Assembly: GCA_021234155.1 (NCBI GenBank) | Contig: JAJEKV010000027.1 | Span: 8,044,873-8,108,872, forward strand | Length of the DNA: 64,000 bases | Origin: Isoetes taiwanensis | Lineage: Eukaryota; Streptophyta; Lycopodiopsida; Isoetales; Isoetaceae | Reading direction: 5' to 3' | Part shown: positions 49,641 through 59,625 of the stretch, in pieces | Layout: every line of letters starts with the position of its first letter | Numbering within the stretch: the stretch's first letter is position 1 | Made by a program: the position numbers and the translations under genes | Notes under the pieces: generated by a model | What the model saw: only the letters and a program-made list of their open reading frames with translations | What the model was told of the DNA's origin: nothing | Databases searched by the model: none

Positions 49641-49960
49641 TCCCTTTTTTTTTTTTACAAAAAAGGGGTAAAACGAGGAAAAAAAAGGGTTGCATGAAAT
49701 TCTATTTTGATCCCCCTCCCCCCCTCCCCCAAATGACTAGTTTTTTTGTGCAACAAAAGAATTGACTTTTTTAAAGTGACACTTTTCTTAGCAAATAGAA
49801 TGTTCTTGAAGTATGTTTTTAGAGAGAAACTCTAATTTCAGAGGATAAAATATTTAACAAAAAATTGAAGTAAAGTCTGTAACTGAAACTGTAGTATTCT
49901 TAAAATTTGAAGATAAAATCTTCATATTCACATGCAAAATTTACAGTCTTTTTCTAAGAC

Positions 49961-52186
49961 TCAGTTATGTACAAAAGTGTGAGGAGTGATGAAGGAGGGA
50001 TCCAGGACGTCATCATATTCATTTATGCCATCCTCATCACCTTCACTTTTTTCACTGTCACTCGAGGAAGTGCTTGAGTTGTCTTTCTCATCACTATCAA
50101 CAGATGGTGAAGCATTGCCACCACCACTCCCTTCTTCATCCTCTTCCTCATAACTACAAGCCTTTTTAAGCAAATTGATAGTTCTCTGGCACAGACGATT
50201 GTCAGGTTTCAATTTGAAATCATAGCACAATATAGTCACATCACTTTAAGTTCAGCTCATCCCTACAACCCACTTTCTTGGACTTCCTCCCTTTTCTTTG
50301 ACTTCTCATTTCTAACTCTACCTACCTTCAAAAGCATTTTCTGAACGTGTCGCAAGCCAGTGAATCGTGAGTTTAGTTACTAAGCCTTCCTCCTTGACTG
50401 TATCAAGAACTTTTGCTACCGAAAAAGGTTGACCTTTGTCATCTTCCTCAGTTGGAAGAGCAATCAACATACCTTTGACAATTTTTGTGATATTGCCTTG
50501 AGGCTCATTCCTACGTCTTGGTCCGAGGTACATGCTCGGTCCTCGTCTTCCTCTGGTGCTAATGTAGCATTGCTTGGACCTGCCTGGTTCTGGGGTTGAT
50601 GGAAGGTATCAGGCCATTGAAACGGTTCTTGCAACTGTCTTAGAGCTAGGTTGTCCAAGACATCTTTCTGTTCAAGAAAGAAATTTCTCCACCACATCTG
50701 ATCTTCTTCTGAGAAGTACTTAAAGCCTGAGGTAATGCCATTTCCAATGGCTTTTAAGGATGTCAATAAGGTACTTTTCTTCTGCACGTTAGGAGAAATA
50801 TGCTTTTCTTCTGTCAATGACTCCTTAGGATTTTTGAGAGGAAGTTGCTCAGCACGTTCTATGAAGCAATGGTCTGGAACAAATTTAAGGAAGTGCAATC
50901 CCTCTGGTGGACTCCAATCCTTAATTGTGGTGTACTTCTTCCCCGGTAAGAAGCTTTGTCCATCCTTCAAGTAGAACTTGATGTGATGTTGAAAGGTAAG
51001 ATCATTCAACTTGTTCACAACTAGTTCTCTATCTGAACGTTGAGGAAAAACAAACTCTCTAAAGTCAGCAGTCTCTTTAAGAAGCTCGACCACTGGAATA
51101 GGAGTGTAAGAATCTTCAATGATTCGAACTAAAGTAGGAAGACAAAAAGCTTCTTCCTTCTAAGGCGCACAGAAAATCTGCTGAACATCTGGTCAATCTG
51201 ATCATGTGTGTGCCCTACAAGTAAAAATCCGAGCTTTACTTTTCTGAAGATCCTTAGCCCCACTAGCATAGCACAATAAGCAAAGAGTGTTTGATTCTTG
51301 TTCTCTCTTGTAGTGTTGTCAAGTTGCAGGTAGAGCACTGGTGGTAGTTGCTCTTGCTCGGACAGGACCTTGTTAAGAATTGTAATTGTCAGGTTCGGGT
51401 CACCATGAAGTTTGGATACGTCAAAAATACTTTGCACTTTAGACTTCCTTTGAAGACCATGGCTCCTACAAGGTGGACTTTAACAAAACATTCCTCTGGC
51501 ACATCTTTGGAATATTTAGGAAATGGGGTAGAGTTGTCTTTTTTCTATCCATTCCATCAATTACAATAGACATATATTGCAGTGGACATTCGAGAGCTTT
51601 TTTTCTGTGTTTTGGCGAGCTTTCTTCTCTTTGCTGCTTGTTGTTCATGATGTCTGGCAAGATTCTGTTGCACGATATCTGTAAAAGAAATCAGGTTAAA
51701 ATATTTTCTTTAAAACAAGTGAGAGATTGGAGGACTTGAGCTTACTTCTTTCGACCTCTGTCTTTGCAGTTTCTCGTTGACTTTTTAATTCTGCACACCT
51801 TGAGCAAACAAACACTCTATGTCTCCTTGGAATTTTCACAAGGCCAAATTCACTTTTTCATAGTCTAGTGAAGTGTGAGTAAGGGATGTGCTGAAACTGA
51901 ATGCAAGTCTCTTTGTATTCTTTGAAGACCTCTTTTTTGTAATATTGTCTGTCAAATGATACATGTTGCTATTAGGCAACTTCTCACATGTCTCTCTAAA
52001 ATATTTCCCCATCCATGTCACAGCAGCCAGGGCATGCATGGTTACAACTCTTCTTGGACCACAGTGATTATCAATTGCTGGGTTTTTATCCAGTCTTTTG
52101 TGTATTCGAGACATTCTTGTGGACCCTAAATGGTGGACAACCATAAAGCTATTTTTGACAGACTTGTTCATGAAGCGGTTCGTCAT
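49961..52186 (-). pseudogene. Transposase-like protein (DUF7869-type), decayed
   Basis: From 52186 leftward the reading gives a helical N-terminal part (RRVVTMHALAAVTWMGKYF) and a KKEVFKEYKE segment. Next comes a likely zinc site (RRHRVFVCSRCAELKSQR), then an intron (51745-51679, GT-AG). After it come IVIDGMDRKKTTLPHF, VLYLQLDNTTRENKNQTLF and VGHTHDQIDQMFSRFSVRL. The D in IDGMD, the D in QLDN and the D/Q of HTHDQIDQ are candidate RNase-H-like catalytic residues (inference). A C-terminal segment (GMLIALPTEEDDKGQPFSVA) resembles a BAH/chromo-like fold, and the end is acidic and serine-rich. The order matches proteins I recall annotated DUF7869 in algae and corals; a search is needed. At least three frameshifts break it. 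Confidence 0.6.
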
Positions 52187-52299
52187 CGTAACAACTGCAA
52201 ATTAGTGTAGAGATTTGAGAAACTTTCTCTAATGCAGAACTTTTCTTATTCCCAAATACGGTACAAGTAGAAGTTCCTGTAATGATTAAGTGAAAGGAA

Positions 52300-52902
52300 A
52301 ACTAAAAGCTATTCTGGAATACACTGGAGTAGGACACTAAGGCTAAACGTATTCCATTTCACATAGAATACGAGCAAGACGAAAGGGTTACCTGTAAAAG
52401 GAAATTTTGGCGCCCTCACTTCCGTATTCCAGTCTCTGAGTTCTAGTCGCCAACGCCAGCGCCTTCAATATTAAATTCAGAGACTGTATTCTGATTTGCA
52501 TAGAGAAGACATGGACAAATGAGTGTAAAAAGTACAATGTACTTTCATTTTCAAATCTGTTGCTTATTCCAGAATAGAATTTGGTTGATCAAAGGAGCCA
52601 AAGTGTATTCCGGAATACACTTTGGCTCCTGTGGGTAAGCCAAAGTGTATTCCGGAATACACATTCGGTGTTGTTTTGTAGGCAAGTTGTAATTTTGAGA
52701 AAAATTTGCCTGCTTTTTGCTCTAAGGAGCATGTTTTTCAACACATTTTAGACGACAAAAAACCCCTAAATGCATTGAAATTGTTGTGGAAAAGTCTTAA
52801 ATTTGTTCTATTTAAGAACCAAAATTCTGTTTTTTTATTCCAGAATAAGTTTTTATCTTCGTTTCGTCTTCTAATTTTGGTTTTAACAAAAACATTTTAC
52901 AG
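52300..52902. promoter_or_regulatory. Divergent intergenic and leader region rich in GTATTCCGGAATAC palindromes
   Basis: This lies between the leftward and rightward genes. It holds TATTCTGGAATAC (52310-52322), half sites at 52349 and 52423, TATTCCAGAATA (52565-52576), a 38-bp perfect palindrome (52593-52630), an 18-bp copy (52645-52662) and TTATTCCAGAATAA (52835-52848). The last part (to 52902) is probably an intron, because an acceptor ATTTTACAG precedes the first coding exon at 52903. Placement between divergent genes suggests control of both. Confidence 0.6.
52593..52630. promoter_or_regulatory. 38-bp perfect palindrome
   Basis: The left arm AGGAGCCAAAGTGTATTCC is followed directly by its exact complement in reverse. 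It is the longest member of the GTATTCCGGAATAC family, and a second 18-bp copy lies 14 bp downstream. A perfect palindrome of this length in a decayed element indicates recent origin, gene conversion or constraint. Confidence 0.9.
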
Positions 52903-54263
52903 GCAAGAAGGTAGCAATAAAACTTCACGCAAGACGATAAAGCTGAAATCAAAACCACACCCACAGGCTAGGGTTCAGGACACAGATGAACCTGCTGTGT
53001 ACGAAAATTTTCAGACACAGTGGTTCATAACAAGGGGAACTGGAAGAAAGTACAGCACACTCACTTTCCTCCATGTCTGCGGAAGTCCGGGAGGCAAGCG
53101 CTACGATGACTCGGAGTTTAAGTGCATGGGAGTCATCGAAGAAATTTCAGAAATCGCGGGTCAGTCTGGACAACAGGGAAGGCTATCTTTTAAGACCTCC
53201 CAAGGATTTATAGTTGTGGACCAGACCTATTTCAGACTTGGTAGAGTGGCACCTCCAGCTTTGCACAAGTACATGACACATTACATAAATAAGCTGAGGT
53301 TGTCGGAAATTATAAAAAGAGTTCAATCCACTCAAAGCGAGGATTTTGCTTGCAGTGAATCTGAAGATGAAATAGTGGAGGAGGAGAGGTAAGAAGATGC
53401 CTCCAGTCAGGAAGAACGGGACGAAAGTCCCAGTACATCAGAAGAACATCAGAGGATGAGCCAGTTACAAGGCACTGTTGCAGCTAAGGAACCTAAAAAA
53501 CGCAAAGTGCAAGAGATTATGGTGCAGGAAATTCCAGAAGAACATCCAAAGAAAAAGAAGGGAAAGGGTAAGGCACCAGGGGTGGCCATCAAGGAAAAGA
53601 AGGTGGACAAGACCTCAGAGCGGATGGAAGAAATAAATTTGCACAAATATGTGCAAGGAGTAATTTATTTGCCAGTAACTTCCATGAGGTTGCCACCAAA
53701 AAATGAAGCTGGTGACCGCCCTCTTTAGGTTCGGAAGATTTACGCTGACCACTTAAGGAACCTAAAGACAGAATCAGGAGCAACTCCAATGCCCACGTTG
53801 CACCGACTGTCGTTATCGTGGACAGATCCCAGTGCATGGACCCCAAGGACTACGACAGAGAAAATGCAGACACTTACATACATTATGTTCTAGGTGGAAC
53901 CACAGTTTTAAAGCAAGGAGGCAGTTGTACAAGGAGAAACATAACCCGAGATATCTCTCTGTCCTCTGTGCTATTTACTGTGGCCTGACAGACGAAGAAG
54001 CGAAGATCGTTGCCAACACACACAATGCTGACAACGAGTATAAACTTAAAATGAGCTTCGTCGACAAGATCAGGTTTATGCATAGGGAGTTTGTAATATT
54101 TAAAGAAAAATATGGAGAAGATCTAAAAAAACCAGCAAACTCTTTAGAGCTGAAGGAAGCGTGTGCTGTCGAGTGTTGTCTCAAGTACGACGAGGCTAAC
54201 AAACGACAGTCTCTGATAGCACACGACAACTGGTTTCAACTAGCCTTCAGAGACGGCAGAGTA

Positions 54264-54296
54264 AGTATTTTTTGTATTCCAGAATAACCGTACAGT
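54264..54296. promoter_or_regulatory. Palindrome site in intron 54261-54327
   Basis: GTATTCCAGAATA at 54274-54286 in the 67-bp intron. It is one base from the consensus centre (CA for CG). Confidence 0.6.
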
Positions 54297-54663
54297 CCTC
54301 CCACTAACCACGTTTATATCTGTGCAGATTTGGGACCTATAAAATGAAATTTTTACCATGTTCGAGCGTGGAGAATTGAAAAGCAACGGAAAGGTCTCCG
54401 AAAAGAAAAAGGCTCCGACGTTCCGAAGAAAGAGATGACAATAACCGTCTGGAGAGAAATGCAGGGCTTCACAGACATGGACTTACTCGAAAGGCTACTG
54501 CAGAAGGTTGTGGACAAAGAATTTACTCTAGAAGAAATGTCCAAGTTGCTGCACAAGTAAGACAGAACGCCATTTGCTTTTCTTCTCTGCAATTATAACA
54601 GGACGTCATATTTATAAAATTAAGAAAATGCTTCGTGGCACGTTTTATTACCAATCCACAAAC

Positions 54664-54840
54664 GTATTTCGGAATATGCCTCTTCCTCTGTTTGCGGCTA
54701 GTTTGTTTTCCGAAGTATACATTTCTCTAAGCTGAAGCTAAAGTGTATTCTGGAATACACTTTAGCTGCTAAAAAAGCAAAACGTATTCCGGAATACACT
54801 AGTGCCTAGTCTAAAAATGATCCCGTATTCCGGAATAGGA
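54664..54840. promoter_or_regulatory. Cluster of four palindrome sites in intron 54557-54963
   Basis: GTATTTCGGAATAT (54664-54677); a 32-bp near-perfect palindrome (54736-54767) whose only defect is TG in place of the central CG, as CpG deamination would give; GTATTCCGGAATAC (54784-54797); and GTATTCCGGAATAG (54825-54838). The exons on either side contain none. Confidence 0.75.
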
Positions 54841-55607
54841 TTGTGCTTTGACGTGTAGGCAACAGTTGCCTCTGTTTACCACTTGTAGTGTTCTAAAGTG
54901 TTTCCTTCTTATTGATGCCTTCTAGTTAGTTGTCTTTCTTCTGATGTTGTAGTTATTTTTCAGCCAAAAAAACGTCATCACATGTCAAACATGTTTGATG
55001 GAACAATTGAATGTTGACAGCTGGGAAAGATGTAAAGAACTCTATCCTATCGCAACCTCGGATGAAAGGATCATCCAATATGCACCAAAATTTGAAGGCT
55101 GGGTATGTTGAATTATTTTCTACGTTTTCATTTTTCTTGTTACAGAGACGTTCTTTCTTGCAGAGCAAAAAGAAAAACAAGGACCTGCCGGAGGGCTTCA
55201 TGCACTTGGTCAGGACAATACGGGAGGAGAGAACATTAGCGAACAGGCGTGTTTTGGATAATGAGCCCTCCGATTACGAACGTTTTACCATGTTCGATCA
55301 AAACAACCTGTTTTGTATAGTACACGGTGACTGCACGAAATTGTTCGATCAAGCCCCAAGATTTCACCTTAGCAATAGCTGACCTGCCATATGGCTTCAA
55401 GCTTAAGGACAACCGCTACGATGACCAGCATTTAAAAACTCTGAGTTTAATGCTTTCGTCGACGGCATTAAGAAAATTACCACGACGAAACATTGGAGGC
55501 TAGTTGTTTTTCACTCAAGCATGCAATCCGGACTTGTGGAAGCCACCTTCAAGAATCACTTTGGTTACCAGTGCAAGCTGGATATGAAAACCTGGTCTGG
55601 TAAGTAC

Positions 55608-55714
55608 TTATTCGGGAATACAAATGTCTCTTTGTTTTCTTTATGTACTTTTTCTTTTAGTTAAATATGCTAGCATTTTCACATTCTTGTTAGGAGTTTC
55701 TATTCCGAAATACG
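55608..55714. promoter_or_regulatory. Two degenerate palindrome sites in intron 55600-55762
   Basis: TATTCGGGAATAC (55609-55621) and TATTCCGAAATACG (55701-55714) each differ from the consensus by one or two bases. Confidence 0.5.
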
Positions 55715-56726
55715 TTTCTTTCGGTACAAGTTAACTCGTATGTTATTTTTCTTGTTCCTTAGGTACAAAACAAATATTAATTACCATGGTGGACGACCGA
55801 GACTGCTAAGTAAGGTGAATATCTCCATGTCGCTTACTGGAGTTTCGACAGAAAGCGTATAATGGAACATTTTAACACAGCAGCGTGCCAGAATTTCTCG
55901 AACGTATTGGAGTTCCCAGTGGTATTGCAGAAGCTGCAGGACCCTAGTGCACAAGGGAGAATAGTGAATCATTACCAGAAGCCACAAAAGTTGATTAACC
56001 ATCTTCTAGACATGTTCTCACGACCATGAGATTGGGTGCTCGATGCATTTTCTGGCTTGCTTGTGCAATTAGGAAGGGCCGTAATTGTGTAGCCATTGAC
56101 ATTGATAAGGAGGCTGTGAACTTCATCAAGATGAGACTGTCTGCCTTACCAACTCTACCAGACGAGAATCAAGAGTTGGGCGCCAAGTCTTCATCTGATT
56201 TTGCCAAGATGACATCTTCGGAGATACAACCTCCATTTACAAGCTCCTTGGATGACGAAGCTACTTTTGTAGAGTTGAAAGAAGTAGCTCTAGCTACAAT
56301 ACCGGAAGCAACTAGCAACACAGAGAAGCCTAAGTCACCGGAAAAAGATGAAACGACAGAATCTGACAAAGCTGAGACGAGCATGAAAAATGAAGAAGAC
56401 TATGCTTTAAATCTGTGACTTGTCTTATGCTATAGTTATTGATTGACATTGATTATTGCCATTATTGATGTAACACAAAAACTGTAAAGAAATTATTATT
56501 ATTATTTCTACTAAATTTGTGTTATTTCTACATCCACCTTCATAAAATTGCGTACTCATGTCTGAATTTTGCCATTTTTATGTGATTCACTCTACAAAAC
56601 CAAGGTCGTGTCCAAAAGGGACCCCAAAAATAGGCAAAAAAAAAAAATTGATACTCCTGAAATTTTAAACTTCTATTAAAAAAGTCCAATTTTGAAAGAG
56701 ACGTGCTTTTTTTAAAGGAATCTTTG

Positions 56727-56756
56727 AAACGGGAGTGCTGCAACACTCCCGTTTAA
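56727..56756 (-). repeat. Right terminal inverted repeat with hairpin
   Basis: AAACGGGAGTG (56727-56737) and CACTCCCGTTT (56744-56754) form an 11-bp perfect stem with a 6-base loop. The outer arm continues to AAT and is the inverse of the left end ATTAAACGGGAG. AAAGGAATC inward matches the inner block of the left end. Confidence 0.65.
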
Positions 56757-57011
56757 TTTGCAACCTTGTTTTTTGCCAAGGAGTCATCGTTGCATAATGA
56801 TCCTTCTTATTGCAGGTACATATCTCGCAACACAAACTATATGCCATACTACATAGGCCACATTGCAGGTAGGCATGTATCCGAGGTACAATATCAGTAA
56901 AAGGACTTTGATTCCAATATGCATCCCATGGACTTTAATTCCAGTATGTACCAATATGATGTGAAATGGACAGAGAAAGCAACTAATGATTCATCATAGC
57001 TTTTTTTTTTT
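56757..57011. other. Spacer between two insertions
   Basis: It includes two similar words (GGACTTTGATTCCAATATG and GGACTTTAATTCCAGTATG) near 56903 and 56930. It ends with AATGATTCATCATAGC and a T run, which is the left side of the site also seen intact at 48498. Confidence 0.5.
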
Positions 57012-58605
57012 AGCACGTTTGCACAAACGAGGGTGGAGACTTTGGAGCGATTTGAAGGCATCCACGTTGCAGCCAGCTGGGATTATTGTGCACGTGGAAA
57101 GCCTTATAGTCGTTAGATTTGATCTAAGGTGGAGAAAAATGATGGAAATTCCAGCATGTCCACCATTGGGAAGTTATTCCGGCGTGGGGAAGCTATGGCG
57201 GGGCAGAGTTTTTGCAGAAACAAGAAGAAGAGTTTTTGCAGAGTTATGGCGGGGCTTACAAGAAGCATTGGCAGGGGGACGTGCTATTGGCGAAATTGAT
57301 TTTGACATAATTTTTACAAGCCGGCTGGTTCGGTCGAAGCAAACTGCTCTCATCGCAATGACTCAGGTTTGCCTTTCATATTTAAGTACTTGAAAGTCTT
57401 CAAAGTGGACTTTTCGTCTAGGGCATACTAGTTACATTTATCCTCGAGGTGATAATGAGCTAGGAAGGGACATTGTTGTAGTGGTGCTCCAAAGCCTCTA
57501 TTTCTTTGTTTACATTACTGGGATCTTTGGTTATAGTGCTCTTGTATTCTTCTCTTTGGAAAGCAGAGTAAATTCAAGCGAGTTCCAGTTCTTATCCGAG
57601 GTGGTTTTTATGGGAAAGGAAAAGCTGGTGACGACAATCGGTTGAAGCTACGAGAAGCTACAGCTCGAGCCTTGGAACATGCTTCATGCCAAATGGTTCC
57701 TGTATATGCAGATCCTGCTCTTAATGAGCGCAGTTACGGTGATTTGCAGGTCTGTTATTGAAGTGGTTTGACAATTTCTTTTCTAAGGGAGTAGTTCAAA
57801 TATCCTCTAGAAAATTTTCTTCTTACCGAATGTGAATTGCATCTGGAGAGAGCTATCTATGGCAACATAACATAGAAGTCGATTACATATAATATTGGGT
57901 GGTTAACAGTAGAGCCTCTGTCCATTTATAAAGATTACTATTTTTAAGAACCTGTCTTTTATAAACATCATACACTTGAAAGCATGGACTATCATGTTTT
58001 CGCCAACTGAACTGACTCTAATAATAATCATTTTGGAACTTAAAGATGCGCTTTAATATTTACCCTGAAGTTGGCTATATGTAGTACTGAAGATAGTAAA
58101 ATAGCAGCATAGTCCACAAATTACATGACATGGTTTGAAGGTCTAGCGCGTGGTTTAGTAATGTAGTAGTGTAATGCCGCCTTTGCATGGGTGATTGAAG
58201 GTTGAACATGAGTTTTGAGTAGAGCATTTTATCAAAATGAAGCTGATGGAAGTTTTATTCATACATTATCCCATTTAGCAATCTTTGTTATTATGGCTAG
58301 TTTCATCGTATTTTGGCATTGGATTATTTAATCGAGTAAAACAATACATGCAGGGATTGAGCAAGGAGGTGGCAATACAGGAATTTGGAGCTGCCACAGT
58401 GACGAAATGGCGCAGGAGCTTTGATACAAGGCCGCCAAATGGAGAGAGCTTGCAGGTATTGAGGCTTTCATGAACTGCAATTTTAATGAAAATCAAGGAC
58501 TATTGCCCTTTCAAGTTCAAACAAAAATATATTTTGATAATTTTTCCCTTTTAACTGATACCCCAGTTCTACATTCTTGCACTGGGACTCGCATGAAACG
58601 AACAA

Positions 58606-59245
58606 AGCGCCCGATAGATAGGCTTCTCATTCATCTCAGCAGATTTTCTACAATGGTGGATAGTGGGTAGCCGCGAACTACCCACAAAAAATAAAGGGAA
58701 AATCCAATTATATCGCTTGGACCCCAAAAATACAATGCTAACAGATGTTTGGTTGGTGTACCTGCCGAAAGCTTATCACCGGGATTAAAAAACCCCGCCC
58801 TTTCGGGTTTTCGAGGAAAAACCTAGTGATAAAAACCGGCAAGGGGCTTAGACAAGCGCTAAGGCAGAGAAATCGCTCCCAAAACCCACGAATGGAGAAG
58901 TCGAAACGGATGCCGCCGCCAACCCTGTACTGCACATCACCAACACCAAAAACAAAACAAAACAAACCTCCCGAGTGGGGGCTGATTCTGCTTGGCGTGC
59001 CGCGACAAATATAATAAAACAAAGAAGGGGGAGGGTGGGTTCAAAGAGAAATAGGCCGGCTTTGAGAGAAGAGGAAAGCGCCGATGATGAAACGTCGATG
59101 AAGAATTTCGCAATAAGTAGCAAACGCCCAACCTGATGAAGCGGCCCAAAATGCATGCGATGCATGCATGCGGCCTTATGCAATGCATGCATGCTCGTCT
59201 TGAAGCAAGAATGGCGATTCGCTCACGCGAATCGGCGACATTCTT
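58606..59245 (+). repeat. Dispersed repeat in the mutase intron (inverted relative of 20780-21395)
   Basis: It contains the CGGGATTAAAAAACCCC motif (58769-58838) with short inverted ends TTATCAC/GTGATAA, then GGCAAGGGGCTTAGAC and a GCATGC-rich block. It lies in the long intron before exon 4 of the mutase fragment, so it inserted after or with the captured gene. Confidence 0.6.
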
Positions 59246-59625
59246 GCACCGCATTCGACTCGCATGAAACCAACAAAGCGCCGAATACCAAAGGACTTCC
59301 TTAACAAACTAGGATCGAGGGACGAAGGTCGCGGGATGAAGGCTAAAGGCGGGAAAAGAGCAGCAAGAAAGCAACGCCAAATTGGCCAAACCGCGGGAAG
59401 AAGCCCCTCCCCACGCCGGAAACAATTCAAAAGAGAAATAGGTACTGCTGAGAGAAGAGGAAGCGCCGATGAAACGTCGATGAAGAATTCCGCAATAAGT
59501 AGCAAACGCCCAACCTGATGAACGGCCCAAAATGCATGCGATGCATGCATGCGACGCATGCAATGCATGCATGCTCGTCTTGAGCAAGAATGGCGATTCG
59601 CTACGCGAATCGACGACATTGTATT
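59070..59625. repeat. Duplicated CATGCATGC-rich block
   Basis: 59070-59245 and 59449-59625 share AAGCGCCGATGATGAAACG, AAGTAGCAAACGCCCAACCT and GCGATGCATGCATGCG. Each ends with a GATTCG...CGCGAATC stem. CATGCATG words resemble the plant RY (Sph) element but are here part of a repeat. Confidence 0.8.

Larger units (their letters stand above)
52903..56418 (+). pseudogene. NLS - ParB-like - beta-class DNA methyltransferase fusion, intron-containing, decayed
   Basis: Exons by splice sites are 52903-54260, 54328-54556, 54964-55102, 55164-55599 and 55763-56418. Domains in order are as follows. First, an unrecognised N-terminal domain (RYDDSEFKCMGVIEEISEI). Then a basic region with PKKRKV at 53492-53509, identical to a classical nuclear localisation signal. 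Then a ParB-like fold (PTVVIVDRSQCMDPKDYD, YIHYVLGG, GLTDEEAKIVANTHNADN). Last, a methyltransferase with GDCTKLFD, catalytic IADLPYGF (55375-55398), motif X-like HYQKPQKLINHLLDMFS and the cofactor loop VLDAFSGL (56036-56059) followed by GRNCVAIDIDKEAV. Catalytic loop before cofactor loop is the beta order of N4-cytosine/N6-adenine enzymes. The catalytic loop reads D-L-P-Y, not D-P-P-Y. Stops at 53390 and 53726 and at least five frameshifts inactivate it. Confidence 0.68.
49587..56756. mobile_element. DNA transposon with divergent transposase-like and ParB-methyltransferase genes
   Basis: The ends are inverted. ATTAAACGGGAG begins at 49587 and its complement CTCCCGTTTAAT ends at about 56756. 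A second matched word, TTCCTTTAA, lies further in on both sides, and TTGC lies just outside each end. The transposase-like gene runs leftward from about 52186, the ParB-methyltransferase gene rightward from about 52700-52903. About 500-700 bp between them is rich in a palindrome also found in the introns. Both genes have GT-AG introns, so this is a eukaryotic element and not bacterial contamination. Both are decayed. No clean target duplication is visible. I know no named transposon class with this gene pair. Confidence 0.65.

Noticed and set aside
49587-56756. Bacterial contamination as the source of the ParB-methyltransferase sequence
   Set aside because: Protein blocks are split at GT-AG introns, a eukaryotic-style transposase lies beside it, and base composition matches the surroundings.
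59264-59518. Small basic protein of 84 residues
   Set aside because: It lies wholly in duplicated CATGCATG-rich repeat DNA and overlaps other equally long frames.
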